DNA from: a virus
IMG/VR virus record: IMGVR_UViG_3300031578_000005
Span: 62,001 to 126,000 of that record
DNA length: 64,000 nt
Strand: one strand, 5' to 3'
Numbering within the stretch: position 1 is the first letter of the stretch; the number at the start of each line of letters is the position of its first letter. The notes beneath the pieces are model-generated. The model did not search any database and was not told where the DNA came from. It was given only the letters and a program-made list of their open reading frames with translations. The translations under genes were made by a program, and so were the position numbers. Shown here one piece after another: positions 31,336 to 38,670 of the stretch.

Positions 31336-31380
31336 AAAATGCAACCTTTTTTGTAACATATCGTACACAGGGATATAAAA
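31336..31380 (+). promoter_or_regulatory. Variant phage promoter at the sigma gene: TGTAAC-N16-TATAAA
   Basis: TGTAAC 31352-31357 and TATAAA at 31374-31379, with the same 16-nt spacer as the phage set but a non-CGTATAA -10. May allow autoregulation or dual use. Confidence 0.5.
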
Positions 31381-31417
31381 CAAAACAAACACAGTACTAA
31401 CAATAAATTTTGACAAG

Positions 31418-32110
31418 ATGAAAGCAAATGTAAATAACAAAAAAAATCAGAGTAGGTACAACAAGTCTGAAATTTTGAAACGGGCATGGAAAATTTTCAA
31501 GTCAGAAAACAATGATAAGAACTTTGGTGATTGCTTGCGTGAAAGTTGGAGTATTGCCAAAAATGGTAATAACGTATCTACTTTTGAGGAGATATATAAA
31601 AAGTATAATAAACAACTATACTATTTTATACTGGCAATGATAAAAAACGAAGACAGTGCCAAAGAAATTCTGCAAGATGTTTTCATGAGGTTAGACCGGC
31701 ATTTTGAGGAGTATGATGTATATAAGGCAAAAATTTCGACATGGTTACATACAATAGCGAAGAATCTTGTAATTGACTATATAAGAAAAGAAAAACAAAC
31801 CCGTAACACCGTTAATGTGAGTGATTACGTAGATAGTGAAGGCAACGAATTTTTTATTGTTCCTGATAGCAGTAAAAGTTCGGGTTTAGTTGAGAATAAA
31901 GAGATCAGCGTAAAAATCGAATTAGCATTTGCAAATTTAAGTCCTAAACTCAAAAAAATCGCTGAATTGTATTTTATTGAGGAAAAACAATATCTGGAAA
32001 TTTCAGATATTTTAAATATGCCAATGGGATCGGTAAAAGGTTATATTAATCGCATACGCTTGCAATTACAAACTGAATTAAAACAAGTCTACCAAACCAT
32101 TGATCAATAG
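31418..32110 (+). CDS. ECF-like RNA polymerase sigma factor
   Basis: 230 aa. Region 2 spans about residues 60-125: FEEIYKKYNKQLYYFILAMIKNEDSAKEILQDVFMRL then WLHTIAKNLVIDYIRKEK, the -10-binding helix. Region 4 is at about 165-220: LSPKLKKIAELYFIEEKQYLEISDILNMPMGSVKGYINR, an HTH for the -35 box. No region 1 or 3, hence ECF-like. A 50-residue N-terminal extension (NKSEILKRAWKIFK...) is unlike standard ECF factors. Recruits host RNA polymerase core to phage promoters, most likely the TGTAAC-N16/17-CGTATAA set around it (inference from proximity and motif form). No anti-sigma gene is seen. Confidence 0.88.
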   Translation: MKANVNNKKNQSRYNKSEILKRAWKIFKSENNDKNFGDCLRESWSIAKNGNNVSTFEEIYKKYNKQLYYFILAMIKNEDSAKEILQDVFMRLDRHFEEYDVYKAKISTWLHTIAKNLVIDYIRKEKQTRNTVNVSDYVDSEGNEFFIVPDSSKSSGLVENKEISVKIELAFANLSPKLKKIAELYFIEEKQYLEISDILNMPMGSVKGYINRIRLQLQTELKQVYQTIDQ

Positions 32111-32173
32111 GACAATGTTCAGAACTGGTCGCAAATTGCAACCAGTTCATTTAATAAATACGGTTGTTATAAA

Positions 32174-32202
32174 TGTAACTATTTTTAAATAAAAACGTAT
32201 AA
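32174..32202 (+). promoter_or_regulatory. Phage-type promoter
   Basis: TGTAAC 32174-32179, N16, CGTATAA 32196-32202. First of the rightward array; drives the gene at 32247. Confidence 0.85.
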
Positions 32203-32246
32203 GTACATATACAATGTTCAGAGTATAAACCTAAAATTATAAAGCA

Positions 32247-32573
32247 ATGACAATTAATTTAATAACACAATATGAATATGATTTATTAAAATCTATTCAA
32301 AAGGATTATCCAATACTTACATTCCAAAATAATGGGTATGAATATATCAATAAAAATATGTTTTCTGAAATGGATAAAATTGCATTTGATAATATACATA
32401 ACATATTAGCAAAGGCCATTGTTGGGTTTGTTAGGTTTGATAATTTTAAGTTGTCAAAGAAGGGTGAAATTAGAATACGTTTTCAATATTATTGGGATGA
32501 AAGATTTGCCGGTGTTGGTTATCTTGACTTAATTACTCTTTTAAATGGGTTTGAAGAAAATGAGTTGTGTTAA
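32247..32573 (+). CDS. Hypothetical protein, 108 aa
   Basis: Not recognised. Helical start (LITQYEYDLLKSIQKDYP), then beta strands including KGEIRIRFQYYWDERFAGVGYLDL. Own phage-type promoter; starts at AAAGCAATG, the start context shared by most array genes. Confidence 0.68.
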   Translation: MTINLITQYEYDLLKSIQKDYPILTFQNNGYEYINKNMFSEMDKIAFDNIHNILAKAIVGFVRFDNFKLSKKGEIRIRFQYYWDERFAGVGYLDLITLLNGFEENELC

Positions 32574-32574
32574 T

Positions 32575-32604
32575 TGTAACCTTTTCAGGTCAATTTACGT
32601 ATAA
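32575..32604 (+). promoter_or_regulatory. Phage-type promoter, class A spacer
   Basis: TGTAAC 32575-32580, N17 (CTTTTCAGGTCAATTTA), CGTATAA 32598-32604. First of about ten near-identical copies. Confidence 0.85.
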
Positions 32605-32633
32605 GTATATATAACCAATTAAATCATAAAGCA

Positions 32634-32891
32634 ATGGCAACAACTAAAGCAAAACCAGCAGTAAGAAACTTATCAGTAATTTGTAGTGAGATTCGTAAAG
32701 ATTGGGGATCAAAAATGTATTTTGGTGCCGTACCTTATTTTCAGGCAATGCAATGTTTGAATAGTGTCAATGACAATTACGGCATGGACAGCGGTAAAAG
32801 TATTGTGCTGTATTTTTTAAGCAATGCCGGAATGTGGCGGGGTGATGTAGCCAAAAGAATTAAATTGGAATTGAAAGCATTGTGTAAATAG
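32634..32891 (+). CDS. Small conserved-type protein, 85 aa
   Basis: VRNLSVICSEIRKDWGSKMYFGAVPYFQAMQCLNSV...IVLYFLSNAGMWRGDVAKRIKLELK. A helical protein of a kind seen repeatedly on Bacteroidota phages and plasmids; function unknown. One gene per promoter: promoter before it, terminator at 32905 after it. Confidence 0.72.
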   Translation: MATTKAKPAVRNLSVICSEIRKDWGSKMYFGAVPYFQAMQCLNSVNDNYGMDSGKSIVLYFLSNAGMWRGDVAKRIKLELKALCK

Positions 32892-32904
32892 CTTTATTCC
32901 TAAA

Positions 32905-32937
32905 AAAAAACCCTTATGTTATTGTAAGGGTTTTTTT
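32905..32937 (+). terminator. Intrinsic terminator
   Basis: AAACCCTTA.. arm at 32908-32916 pairs with GTAAGGGTTT at 32924-32933, followed by T7. Confidence 0.88.
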
Positions 32938-32946
32938 GTTTTAATC

Positions 32947-32976
32947 CGTAACCTTTTCAAGTCAATGTACGTATAG
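32947..32976 (+). promoter_or_regulatory. Phage-type promoter, class A
   Basis: CGTAAC 32947-32952, N17, CGTATAG from 32970. Drives 33014. Confidence 0.82.
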
Positions 32977-33013
32977 ATATTATGACAATATACTAACATA
33001 AAAACGCAAAGCA

Positions 33014-33274
33014 ATGGATATTAATCTTGACCTAATAACAACGAAAAACTATCCCAATTCTACAATATTAGGAATTAACGAAACATTTTACCCAAATGAG
33101 GGCTGGGTTAATAAAGGTAATAGTATCGTTCTTAATCAACCAATTGATGTGTTAAAAACAATTATTAAATTAAGAATTGCCAACGGTGCAACAAATTTCA
33201 ATTTTATTGTTAAGGATGAGTTTGATCAGATTCGTTATCCCGATTATTCGGCAAAGGAATTAATTGTTGCGTAA
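33014..33274 (+). CDS. Hypothetical protein, 86 aa
   Basis: Not recognised. MDINLDLITTKNYPNSTILGINETFYPNEGW, later ATNFNFIVKDEFDQIRYPDYSAKEL; predicted alpha/beta. Monocistronic between two phage-type promoters. Confidence 0.65.
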   Translation: MDINLDLITTKNYPNSTILGINETFYPNEGWVNKGNSIVLNQPIDVLKTIIKLRIANGATNFNFIVKDEFDQIRYPDYSAKELIVA

Positions 33275-33276
33275 TC

Positions 33277-33306
33277 CGTAACCTTTTCAGGTCAATGTAC
33301 GTATAT
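33277..33306 (+). promoter_or_regulatory. Phage-type promoter, class A
   Basis: CGTAAC 33277-33282, N17, CGTATA 33300-33305. Drives 33335. Confidence 0.82.
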
Positions 33307-33334
33307 GTACATATAAACCAAAAACATTAAAGCA

Positions 33335-33628
33335 ATGACAACTACTAATAATATCAGAACGTTTTACTTTAATACAGGTGTTAATCCCGCTAATGTACAT
33401 AACCCCGAATTTCCTTATGAATATCATAAGAGGGTTGGCAATGTTATCCGTAACGGTGTTTTACAGATACCATTCGATTGTGAGAATGTACCTGAAAATG
33501 CCACATTCAAATTTTTGACCAGTAATCCCGAATTGGATGAAGCAAAAAACCCTGAAATTATTGTACGTAAAGTTTTAAATTCGTCTATGGCTAGTGAATA
33601 TGCTTACTTTATTGTGCCATCACTGTAA
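33335..33628 (+). CDS. Hypothetical protein, 97 aa
   Basis: Not recognised. TFYFNTGVNPANVHNPEFPYEYHKRVGNVIRNGVLQIPFDC; the first half recurs in style in the 35689 protein (GLNPAGVHN). The stop lies in the next promoter's -35 region. Confidence 0.65.
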   Translation: MTTTNNIRTFYFNTGVNPANVHNPEFPYEYHKRVGNVIRNGVLQIPFDCENVPENATFKFLTSNPELDEAKNPEIIVRKVLNSSMASEYAYFIVPSL

Positions 33629-33653
33629 CCTTTTCTGGTCAATGTACGTATAG
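33624..33653 (+). promoter_or_regulatory. Phage-type promoter, class A
   Basis: TGTAAC 33624-33629 (contains the upstream stop codon), N17, CGTATA 33647-33652. Confidence 0.85.
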
Positions 33654-33682
33654 ATATCATAAACCAATTAAAACATCAGGCA

Positions 33683-34030
33683 ATGACAACAATTAGAAAA
33701 ACGTCAGAAAAAGCAACATATTTAGAGGGTAATTTTTATTTACGTGATGAGAAAATTAATTGGGCACACCCAATTAATTTTCCAACAATTTTCGTTGCAT
33801 ATGGAGCAGCAATAAAAAGTGGTAATTGGCAGAAATGTACAAGTATTAATACACCTCAATACGTTATTGATAATTATTTTAACAAACAATCAAGAGTATT
33901 AAGTGGTTTGTGGAAATATTGTTTTGAACTTGAAAAAATAACATGGAAACAAGTAAATGAAAATAAAGACCAAGTACTACAACTCATTAATTTGGCAAAC
34001 AATGAGTTATTAAAATTGAAACCATTGTAA
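33683..34030 (+). CDS. Hypothetical protein, 115 aa
   Basis: Not recognised. RKTSEKATYLEGNFYLRDEKINWAHPINFPTIFVAYGAAIKSGNW, C-terminal helix ending LLKLKPL. Monocistronic; stop inside the next promoter's -35 box. Confidence 0.66.
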   Translation: MTTIRKTSEKATYLEGNFYLRDEKINWAHPINFPTIFVAYGAAIKSGNWQKCTSINTPQYVIDNYFNKQSRVLSGLWKYCFELEKITWKQVNENKDQVLQLINLANNELLKLKPL

Positions 34031-34055
34031 CTTTTTCAGGTCAATGTACGTATAA
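34026..34055 (+). promoter_or_regulatory. Phage-type promoter, class A
   Basis: TGTAAC 34026-34031, N17, CGTATAA 34049-34055. Confidence 0.85.
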
Positions 34056-34084
34056 TAATTATAAACAAATTAAAACATCAGGCA

Positions 34085-34297
34085 ATGAAATCAGAATTTG
34101 AATTAAGGGATAATCAATATCTGCCAAATGGTTTAGGTAAACCCGCTGAAACTTATTACTATATTGTTAATGATAAGGGTCAGATAATCAATAAGAAAAC
34201 GTTAAAACCATATCGGGGCAAACAAATGGATAATTATGCCTTTAAAAACATTGCAGTTGCACAGGCATTTTTAAAAATAATTAATAACACCCTGTAA
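34085..34297 (+). CDS. Small protein, 70 aa
   Basis: Not recognised. KPAETYYYIVNDKGQIINKKTLKPYRGKQMDNYAFKNIAVAQAFLK: a beta hairpin then a helix, basic. Monocistronic. Confidence 0.65.
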   Translation: MKSEFELRDNQYLPNGLGKPAETYYYIVNDKGQIINKKTLKPYRGKQMDNYAFKNIAVAQAFLKIINNTL

Positions 34298-34322
34298 CCT
34301 TTTCTGGTCAATGTACGTATAA
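34293..34322 (+). promoter_or_regulatory. Phage-type promoter, class A
   Basis: TGTAAC 34293-34298 (includes the upstream stop), N17, CGTATAA 34316-34322. Confidence 0.85.
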
Positions 34323-34348
34323 TAATTACACCAAAACATCAAAGCAAA

Positions 34349-34630
34349 ATGAAAACGATTCAAGATTATGTAAATGAGATTAAAATTGCTAGTGATGCAG
34401 ATTGGAAACGTAATGGTTACATATTACCTCCACCTGAATTTTCAATTGAACAAGGCAAAAAATATTCAAGAATTGTCAGAACCTCACTGGGTTCGAATAG
34501 CGTTCATTGTTTTGTAGATGCAGAAGGAAACATCTATAAAGCATCGAGTTGGAAAGTACCAGCTAAGGGAATAAGAGGAAACATAAATAACGATAAAAAA
34601 CCTTTACTTGGTAGAGATTATTACCGATAA
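34349..34630 (+). CDS. Small protein, 93 aa
   Basis: Not recognised by name. KKYSRIVRTSLGSNSVHCFVDAEGNIYKASSWKVPAKGIRGNI is a compact beta segment found in many small phage proteins of Bacteroidota hosts, to my recollection. Helix at the start. Confidence 0.66.
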   Translation: MKTIQDYVNEIKIASDADWKRNGYILPPPEFSIEQGKKYSRIVRTSLGSNSVHCFVDAEGNIYKASSWKVPAKGIRGNINNDKKPLLGRDYYR

Positions 34631-34640
34631 GATTCTTTTA

Positions 34641-34668
34641 CATAACAATTACGGCAATGTACGTATAA
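34641..34668 (+). promoter_or_regulatory. Degenerate phage-type promoter
   Basis: CATAAC 34641-34646, 15-nt spacer, CGTATAA 34662-34668. Weaker -35 and short spacing. Confidence 0.55.
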
Positions 34669-34685
34669 ATCTAAAAATTACGACA

Positions 34686-34901
34686 ATGATAAATGAAAAT
34701 TTCATGATAACATTTAAGTGTTTGTATTTATTAATATTAAATACTGGTGGTGATTTTGAAGAACTGTTTGATCCGATGTTAGAATCAGCGTCATTTGATT
34801 TTGATAATGGCAATATCGAACAAGCGCAAAAGAAACTTAAATTTGTGCAAGAATCAATTATTAAGGTATTGGAAGAAAGTTTTGATGGTCAATTGAATTA
34901 A
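34686..34901 (+). CDS. Small protein, 71 aa
   Basis: Not recognised. Start taken at ATG 34686, after the promoter at 34641-34668; the longer frame from 34608 would begin upstream of the promoter and overlap the previous gene. MINENFMITFKCLYLL then an acidic helical region. All-helical prediction. Confidence 0.6.
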   Translation: MINENFMITFKCLYLLILNTGGDFEELFDPMLESASFDFDNGNIEQAQKKLKFVQESIIKVLEESFDGQLN

Positions 34902-34903
34902 AT

Positions 34904-34933
34904 CCTAACCTTTTCTGGCTAATGTACGTATAA
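34904..34933 (+). promoter_or_regulatory. Phage-type promoter, class A
   Basis: CCTAAC 34904-34909, N17, CGTATAA 34927-34933. Confidence 0.78.
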
Positions 34934-34959
34934 GTATTATAAACCAAAACATCAAGACA

Positions 34960-35319
34960 ATGACAGCAATTATTAAATTTGAAGCAAAAGTTACTCCCGA
35001 ACAAATGTCAGACCTGATGGTAACAGCATTAGAGGGTGGAATTAACTACTGGTGTGGTAAGGTCAAGAAATTAGATGAACCATTGGATGATGATGAATAT
35101 CTTTCTGATGTAATTGGCAGAGGTGGTAGACTAAAACTCTATGATGCCGAATCGGATGACACATGGATACTTGATCAGGAAATGTTTTTAAAGGGGTTGA
35201 AAATGTACATGATTAAAAATGGTTATTTATCTGTTGAAGACCTGATCGATGGTCATGATGCTGAAACTGCTGATTGTATTATTCAATATGCGATATTTGA
35301 CGAAATTACGTTTGGTTAG
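34960..35319 (+). CDS. Hypothetical protein, 119 aa
   Basis: TPEQMSDLMVTALEGGINYWCGKVKKLDEPLDDDEYLSDVIGRGGRLKLYDAE, then TADCIIQYAIFDEITFG. A family of phage proteins with the GGINYW core, function unknown. Acidic. Monocistronic with a terminator at 35334. Confidence 0.72.
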   Translation: MTAIIKFEAKVTPEQMSDLMVTALEGGINYWCGKVKKLDEPLDDDEYLSDVIGRGGRLKLYDAESDDTWILDQEMFLKGLKMYMIKNGYLSVEDLIDGHDAETADCIIQYAIFDEITFG

Positions 35320-35333
35320 TTGGTTTGCTTTCA

Positions 35334-35366
35334 AAAACCCGTGTATGCTTTCACGGGTTTTTTTTT
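35334..35366 (+). terminator. Intrinsic terminator
   Basis: AAAACCCGTG 35334-35343 pairs with CACGGGTTT from 35352, followed by a long T-run. Confidence 0.9.
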
Positions 35367-35375
35367 GTTTTAATC

Positions 35376-35404
35376 TGTAACAATTTTAGTTAAAATCCGT
35401 ATAA
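35376..35404 (+). promoter_or_regulatory. Phage-type promoter
   Basis: TGTAAC 35376-35381, N16, CGTATAA 35398-35404. Confidence 0.85.
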
Positions 35405-35422
35405 TAATCAAAATTTAAAGTC

Positions 35423-35626
35423 ATGAAAGAAAATTTTACAAGACAAGAAGTTATTAATATCTTAGTGTCCACATTATTATTTTCGGGAGCGAATAATAAT
35501 CAGGGTTTAGCTAAAATATCAGGTAAAAACTTTGGCGAACAAGCTGAAACGATTATCAATGCCAATGAAAAATATTATGATACGGGTAAGTCAATAATTT
35601 CTGTTGTTGCTGAATTTACTAAGTAG
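35423..35626 (+). CDS. Small protein, 67 aa
   Basis: Not recognised. KENFTRQEVINILVSTLLFSGANNNQGL... helical, neutral. Monocistronic. Confidence 0.62.
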   Translation: MKENFTRQEVINILVSTLLFSGANNNQGLAKISGKNFGEQAETIINANEKYYDTGKSIISVVAEFTK

Positions 35627-35629
35627 TTT

Positions 35630-35658
35630 TGTAACCTTTTCAGGTCAATGTACGTATA
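35630..35658 (+). promoter_or_regulatory. Phage-type promoter, class A
   Basis: TGTAAC 35630-35635, N17, CGTATA 35653-35658. Confidence 0.85.
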
Positions 35659-35688
35659 GATATTATAAACAAATTAAAACCTGTTATT

Positions 35689-35889
35689 ATGATTTGTGAA
35701 TTAGTAACAACCAAAGTAATTACGGTCATTGAGTTTAATAAATATCAAAGACTGGATAAGACCGGTTTAAATCCTGCTGGTGTTCATAATACCTATTCAG
35801 GTGGTTATTGGAATGTTTTTAATTACGATAAGAACTTAATTGAGTTCTTGGATAATAATAATATCCTGTATTCAGTCAATGAAGTGTAA
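35689..35889 (+). CDS. Small protein, 66 aa
   Basis: Not recognised. ICELVTTKVITVIEFNKYQRLDKTGLNPAGVHNTYSGGYW...; beta then loop. The NPAGVHN segment resembles NPANVHN in the protein at 33335. Stop within the next promoter. Confidence 0.63.
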   Translation: MICELVTTKVITVIEFNKYQRLDKTGLNPAGVHNTYSGGYWNVFNYDKNLIEFLDNNNILYSVNEV

Positions 35890-35914
35890 CAACTTCAGGT
35901 CAATGTACGTATAA
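35885..35914 (+). promoter_or_regulatory. Phage-type promoter, class A
   Basis: TGTAAC 35885-35890 (includes the upstream stop), N17, CGTATAA 35908-35914. Confidence 0.85.
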
Positions 35915-35942
35915 GAATTATAAACCAATTAAATCAATTACA

Positions 35943-36020
35943 ATGAAAATCTTAACGGTCAAAATTTTAAAAGCATTTGAAAAGCAAGGTTATTGTGGTG
36001 ATAAAAAACTGAGGAAATAA
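35943..36020 (+). CDS. Micro-protein, 25 aa, basic
   Basis: MKILTVKILKAFEKQGYCGDKK and two more basic residues pairs. Starts at the usual ACAATG context after a phage-type promoter, so probably translated; function unknown, may also act as a leader for the gene at 36029. Confidence 0.5.
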   Translation: MKILTVKILKAFEKQGYCGDKKLRK

Positions 36021-36028
36021 AAATTGTC

Positions 36029-36277
36029 ATGAAACCTTTTAATCCCACTGGTGCAGGAACGTGGTACTTATATGAAAAAGACGGCGATGATATTTACTGG
36101 GGATTTGTAAATCTGGGTGATTCCGAAATGGCCGAATGTGGCACTGTATCAATGCAAGAATTAATGGCTTATCGTGGCAGGTTTGGTTTGGGTATTGAAA
36201 GAGATATGAGTTTTGAGCCATTATCAATGAGTTTGAAAGAAGTGATTGAAACCATTAAAAGTGGTGGTCACGTGTGA
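36029..36277 (+). CDS. DUF-like small protein, 82 aa
   Basis: Phrases such as GTWYLYEKDGDDIYWGFVNLGDSEMAECGTVSMQELMAYRG, ending in a helix ERDMSFEPLSMSLKEVIETIKSG, match a common small phage/plasmid protein of about this length with no known role. Eight nt after the micro-ORF; terminator at 36316. Confidence 0.72.
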   Translation: MKPFNPTGAGTWYLYEKDGDDIYWGFVNLGDSEMAECGTVSMQELMAYRGRFGLGIERDMSFEPLSMSLKEVIETIKSGGHV

Positions 36278-36315
36278 AAATATTTGCAGTCAATGTTTTG
36301 TTTTAATCTTGTCAG

Positions 36316-36354
36316 CCCGTTGTATTGTTTAACCAGAACGACAACGGGTTTTTT
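36316..36354 (+). terminator. Intrinsic terminator
   Basis: CCCGTTGT 36316-36323 and ACAACGGG 36341-36348, then T6. Confidence 0.88.
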
Positions 36355-36391
36355 AATTTTATTCGAATTAGAGTAGTTACACTACTTGTTT

Positions 36392-36420
36392 TGTAACATT
36401 TTCCGATAAAACCCGTATAA
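36392..36420 (+). promoter_or_regulatory. Phage-type promoter
   Basis: TGTAAC 36392-36397, N16, CGTATAA 36414-36420. Confidence 0.85.
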
Positions 36421-36455
36421 TAATCATAAGCAATGTACAACTAATAACTAAAGCA

Positions 36456-36806
36456 ATGACAACCTTAAAGCAAGTTAAACCCAGAATTATTGTCTATGAT
36501 AATGAAGGTGATTCATTTGATAGATACACAATCATTGATACTAAAAATGGTGATATGTATGGTGCAAGTGACCAACCTTTTGCCCCACAAGGTTTCGGAC
36601 AATATTGTGGTAACTTGGTTGATTCATATATGACACAAACTTATGGTGCTTGTTATGCCAAACGTACACCAACACAAGTTAAATCCATAATGCAAGAGCA
36701 AATTAATATTGCCGATGGTGATGTAAAATGGTTAGGTAAAAGGATTAAAGACAATAACGATTTGCCGGAAGGTGTTCAAAAATATATTAAACAAATATTG
36801 GAATAG
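36456..36806 (+). CDS. Hypothetical protein, 116 aa
   Basis: PRIIVYDNEGDSFDRYTIIDTKNGDMYGASDQPFAPQGFGQYCGNLVDSYMTQTYG... A recognisable small phage family of unknown role (core DRYTII...Y.AS..P..P.G), recalled, not searched. Monocistronic; followed by a hybrid terminator-promoter. Confidence 0.7.
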   Translation: MTTLKQVKPRIIVYDNEGDSFDRYTIIDTKNGDMYGASDQPFAPQGFGQYCGNLVDSYMTQTYGACYAKRTPTQVKSIMQEQINIADGDVKWLGKRIKDNNDLPEGVQKYIKQILE

Positions 36807-36815
36807 TTTTAAATT

Positions 36816-36853
36816 AAAAACCCCCGTAACTATTTGCAGGGTTTTTCGTATAA
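36816..36853 (+). promoter_or_regulatory. Hybrid terminator-promoter
   Basis: Hairpin AAAAACCC (36816-36823) with GGGTTTTT (36839-36846) encloses the -35 box CGTAAC (36825-36830); the 3' arm is the promoter spacer and CGTATAA is at 36847-36853 (N16). Confidence 0.78.
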
Positions 36854-36893
36854 TGTACAACGTGTTAATGTACTAAACTAAAACATTAAAGCA

Positions 36894-37241
36894 ATGACAA
36901 ACATAGAGCTTAAAAACAAATTGATTGAGTTGTTTCCTGAATACAAATTTACCTGTGATGAAAAGGAATTTGATTGTATTCATGGTGTAATGGAATTGAA
37001 ACCAAGAACGTTCAGAGATGGTAAAAAGAATTTAGTTAAAACTCGAAATAGGATTATCTTTGTTAGTTCTGAAATGTATCCTAATACCAATAGGAATTTC
37101 AGATATGCCTTAAATTATACCACATCACAAATTAGAATGTATCGTCATAAAAATTGGTCAGACAATGAATATAAGAAAGCATTTGCCAGTGGTAAGACCG
37201 ATGAAATTTTGTTAGGTGAAATAAAAATGCTATTTAACTAA
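36894..37241 (+). CDS. Hypothetical protein, 115 aa
   Basis: Not recognised. Basic, with NKLIELFPEYKFTCDEKEFDCIHGVMELKPRT and RIIFVSSEMYPNTNRNFRYALNYTTSQIRMYRH; predicted alpha/beta. Confidence 0.65.
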   Translation: MTNIELKNKLIELFPEYKFTCDEKEFDCIHGVMELKPRTFRDGKKNLVKTRNRIIFVSSEMYPNTNRNFRYALNYTTSQIRMYRHKNWSDNEYKKAFASGKTDEILLGEIKMLFN

Positions 37242-37268
37242 AACTGTTAAAAGGGAAAGGGTTTGATT

Positions 37269-37511
37269 ATGAACAAAATCTATACAATCGAATATAAGGG
37301 CGAAAGCATGATCGGCACATCATTTTTTGTCGTTGTTGTTGTCGCTGCATCTGGTGATATTGCAAGAGAATATGTTAAAAATAAGATTGGTATTGATGCC
37401 GAACCTACGTGCCTAGTGAATGCAACGTACCCGACAATTTATGTACGTGATGGAAGTGTACCTGAACGAATACAAGCAAAAATACTTTATAATGGCAATT
37501 GTCATTATTAA
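37269..37511 (+). CDS. Small protein with hydrophobic strand, 80 aa
   Basis: Not recognised. Start at ATG 37269; a TTG at 37263 is less likely. IYTIEYKGESMIGTSFFVVVVVAASGDIAREYVKNKIG suggests a beta-alpha unit rather than a membrane helix. Follows the preceding gene by 27 nt without a promoter. Confidence 0.6.
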   Translation: MNKIYTIEYKGESMIGTSFFVVVVVAASGDIAREYVKNKIGIDAEPTCLVNATYPTIYVRDGSVPERIQAKILYNGNCHY

Positions 37512-37521
37512 TAAAAAATCA

Positions 37522-37550
37522 CATAACATTTTCAATTAATTTCCGTATAA
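37522..37550 (+). promoter_or_regulatory. Phage-type promoter (CATAAC variant)
   Basis: CATAAC 37522-37527, N16, CGTATAA 37544-37550. Confidence 0.72.
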
Positions 37551-37596
37551 TAATAATCATAAGCAATATACTAACTAAAACCAAAAACATCAGGTA

Positions 37597-37803
37597 ATGA
37601 AAGCAAAAAATTTAACAATTCATCAAAAAATAAATTACCGTTCATATTTTAGAATGGTAGAAGAAGACTCTTTCTTTATGAGGGCAAATAGAATATATAG
37701 GTCTTTTATGTATTCAACAAGTTGTGTATTTGATTTAAACATTCCTTATCATAAAGAATTATGCCTGCCTTTGAATCATGGGTTAGCCAGAAATGCAAGA
37801 TAA
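37597..37803 (+). CDS. Small basic protein, 68 aa
   Basis: Not recognised. KAKNLTIHQKINYRSYFRMVEEDSFFMRANRIYRSFMYSTSCV...; many Arg, Tyr and Lys. Confidence 0.6.
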   Translation: MKAKNLTIHQKINYRSYFRMVEEDSFFMRANRIYRSFMYSTSCVFDLNIPYHKELCLPLNHGLARNAR

Positions 37804-37843
37804 ATATCAATACGAGTTAAAATAATAATCTAAAACTACTATC

Positions 37844-38020
37844 ATGAATGAAGTTAAGGTTAATGGCAGCACTTACTATGCCGATGTAAGGAATAGAATT
37901 CTTTATGAAGACCGGGAAAAAACCAAAGGGACTCCCTTTTCATTCCTAACAAAAAATGAACTGGAACAAGTTGAAAGAGAATTAAGATTCCCTCGAACAA
38001 AAAAAGTTGATAAGGACTAA
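37844..38020 (+). CDS. Small charged protein, 58 aa
   Basis: MNEVKVNGSTYYADVRNRILYEDREKT..., ending KNELEQVERELRFPRTKK. Not recognised; typical of small phage proteins. Forty nt after its neighbour, probably co-transcribed from 37522. Followed by a hybrid terminator-promoter. Confidence 0.6.
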   Translation: MNEVKVNGSTYYADVRNRILYEDREKTKGTPFSFLTKNELEQVERELRFPRTKKVDKD

Positions 38021-38037
38021 ATAAACATGTTTTAATT

Positions 38038-38076
38038 AAAAACCCTTGTAACATCTACAGGGGTTTTTACGTATAA
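38038..38076 (+). promoter_or_regulatory. Hybrid terminator-promoter
   Basis: Hairpin arms 38038-38045 and 38061-38068 flank TGTAAC (38047-38052); CGTATAA 38070-38076 (N17). Confidence 0.82.
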
Positions 38077-38119
38077 TAACTATAAGCAATTATAATATTA
38101 ACTTAAAATACTTAAAGCA

Positions 38120-38362
38120 ATGAAACGAAAAATTTATTATGTTGTTGAGAAGGAACTTAATAACATAGATGGAAATGAAGAAGCTACTGGGTTTAAAACC
38201 ATTAGCTTGTATGGGATTGTAACTGATTTTGCAAAAACTGATTTAATATCGGTAGGTGTAATCAATGATGTTTCTAATGCTGATAAGTCAACCGATGTAA
38301 TTCAAGACTATTTGAATGATAATGGCATGGGTGATGAAGAATTTGAATTTAAACAATTATAA
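38120..38362 (+). CDS. Hypothetical protein, 80 aa
   Basis: KIYYVVEKELNNIDGNEEATGFKTISLYGIVTDFAKTDLISVGVINDVSN..., acidic. A small alpha/beta phage protein whose family I recognise only as recurrent. Between two hybrid terminator-promoters. Confidence 0.68.
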   Translation: MKRKIYYVVEKELNNIDGNEEATGFKTISLYGIVTDFAKTDLISVGVINDVSNADKSTDVIQDYLNDNGMGDEEFEFKQL

Positions 38363-38374
38363 CTGATTTAAATT

Positions 38375-38412
38375 AAAAACCCTGTAACTTTCACAGGGGT
38401 TTTTACGTATAA
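38375..38412 (+). promoter_or_regulatory. Hybrid terminator-promoter
   Basis: AAAACCCTGT (to 38385) pairs with ACAGGGGTTTT (from 38393), so part of the -35 box TGTAAC (38383-38388) is in the stem; CGTATAA 38406-38412 (N17). Confidence 0.82.
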
Positions 38413-38440
38413 TAATCATGAACAAATTAATTTTAACGTT

Positions 38441-38665
38441 ATGACAATTACAGTATTTGTTGAACCTAAATCATTAACAATTTTTTTAGAGGTAACTAAA
38501 ATATTAAAAGATTTAACAATTAATAATACTTATATTTTTAATCCCTCTGATTTAGTCTTTACTGAAGCAATGATCTCAAATTGGATTTGGATTAACATGG
38601 AGATTGAAGAATATTTGAAGTTGAAATATTGCATTGGTAAATTAGTTTTGAATCGATCTAAATAA
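38441..38665 (+). CDS. Hypothetical protein, 74 aa
   Basis: Not recognised. ITVFVEPKSLTIFLEVTKILKDLTINNTYIF..., a beta-alpha-beta layout. Between two hybrid elements. Confidence 0.6.
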   Translation: MTITVFVEPKSLTIFLEVTKILKDLTINNTYIFNPSDLVFTEAMISNWIWINMEIEEYLKLKYCIGKLVLNRSK

Positions 38666-38670
38666 GTATT

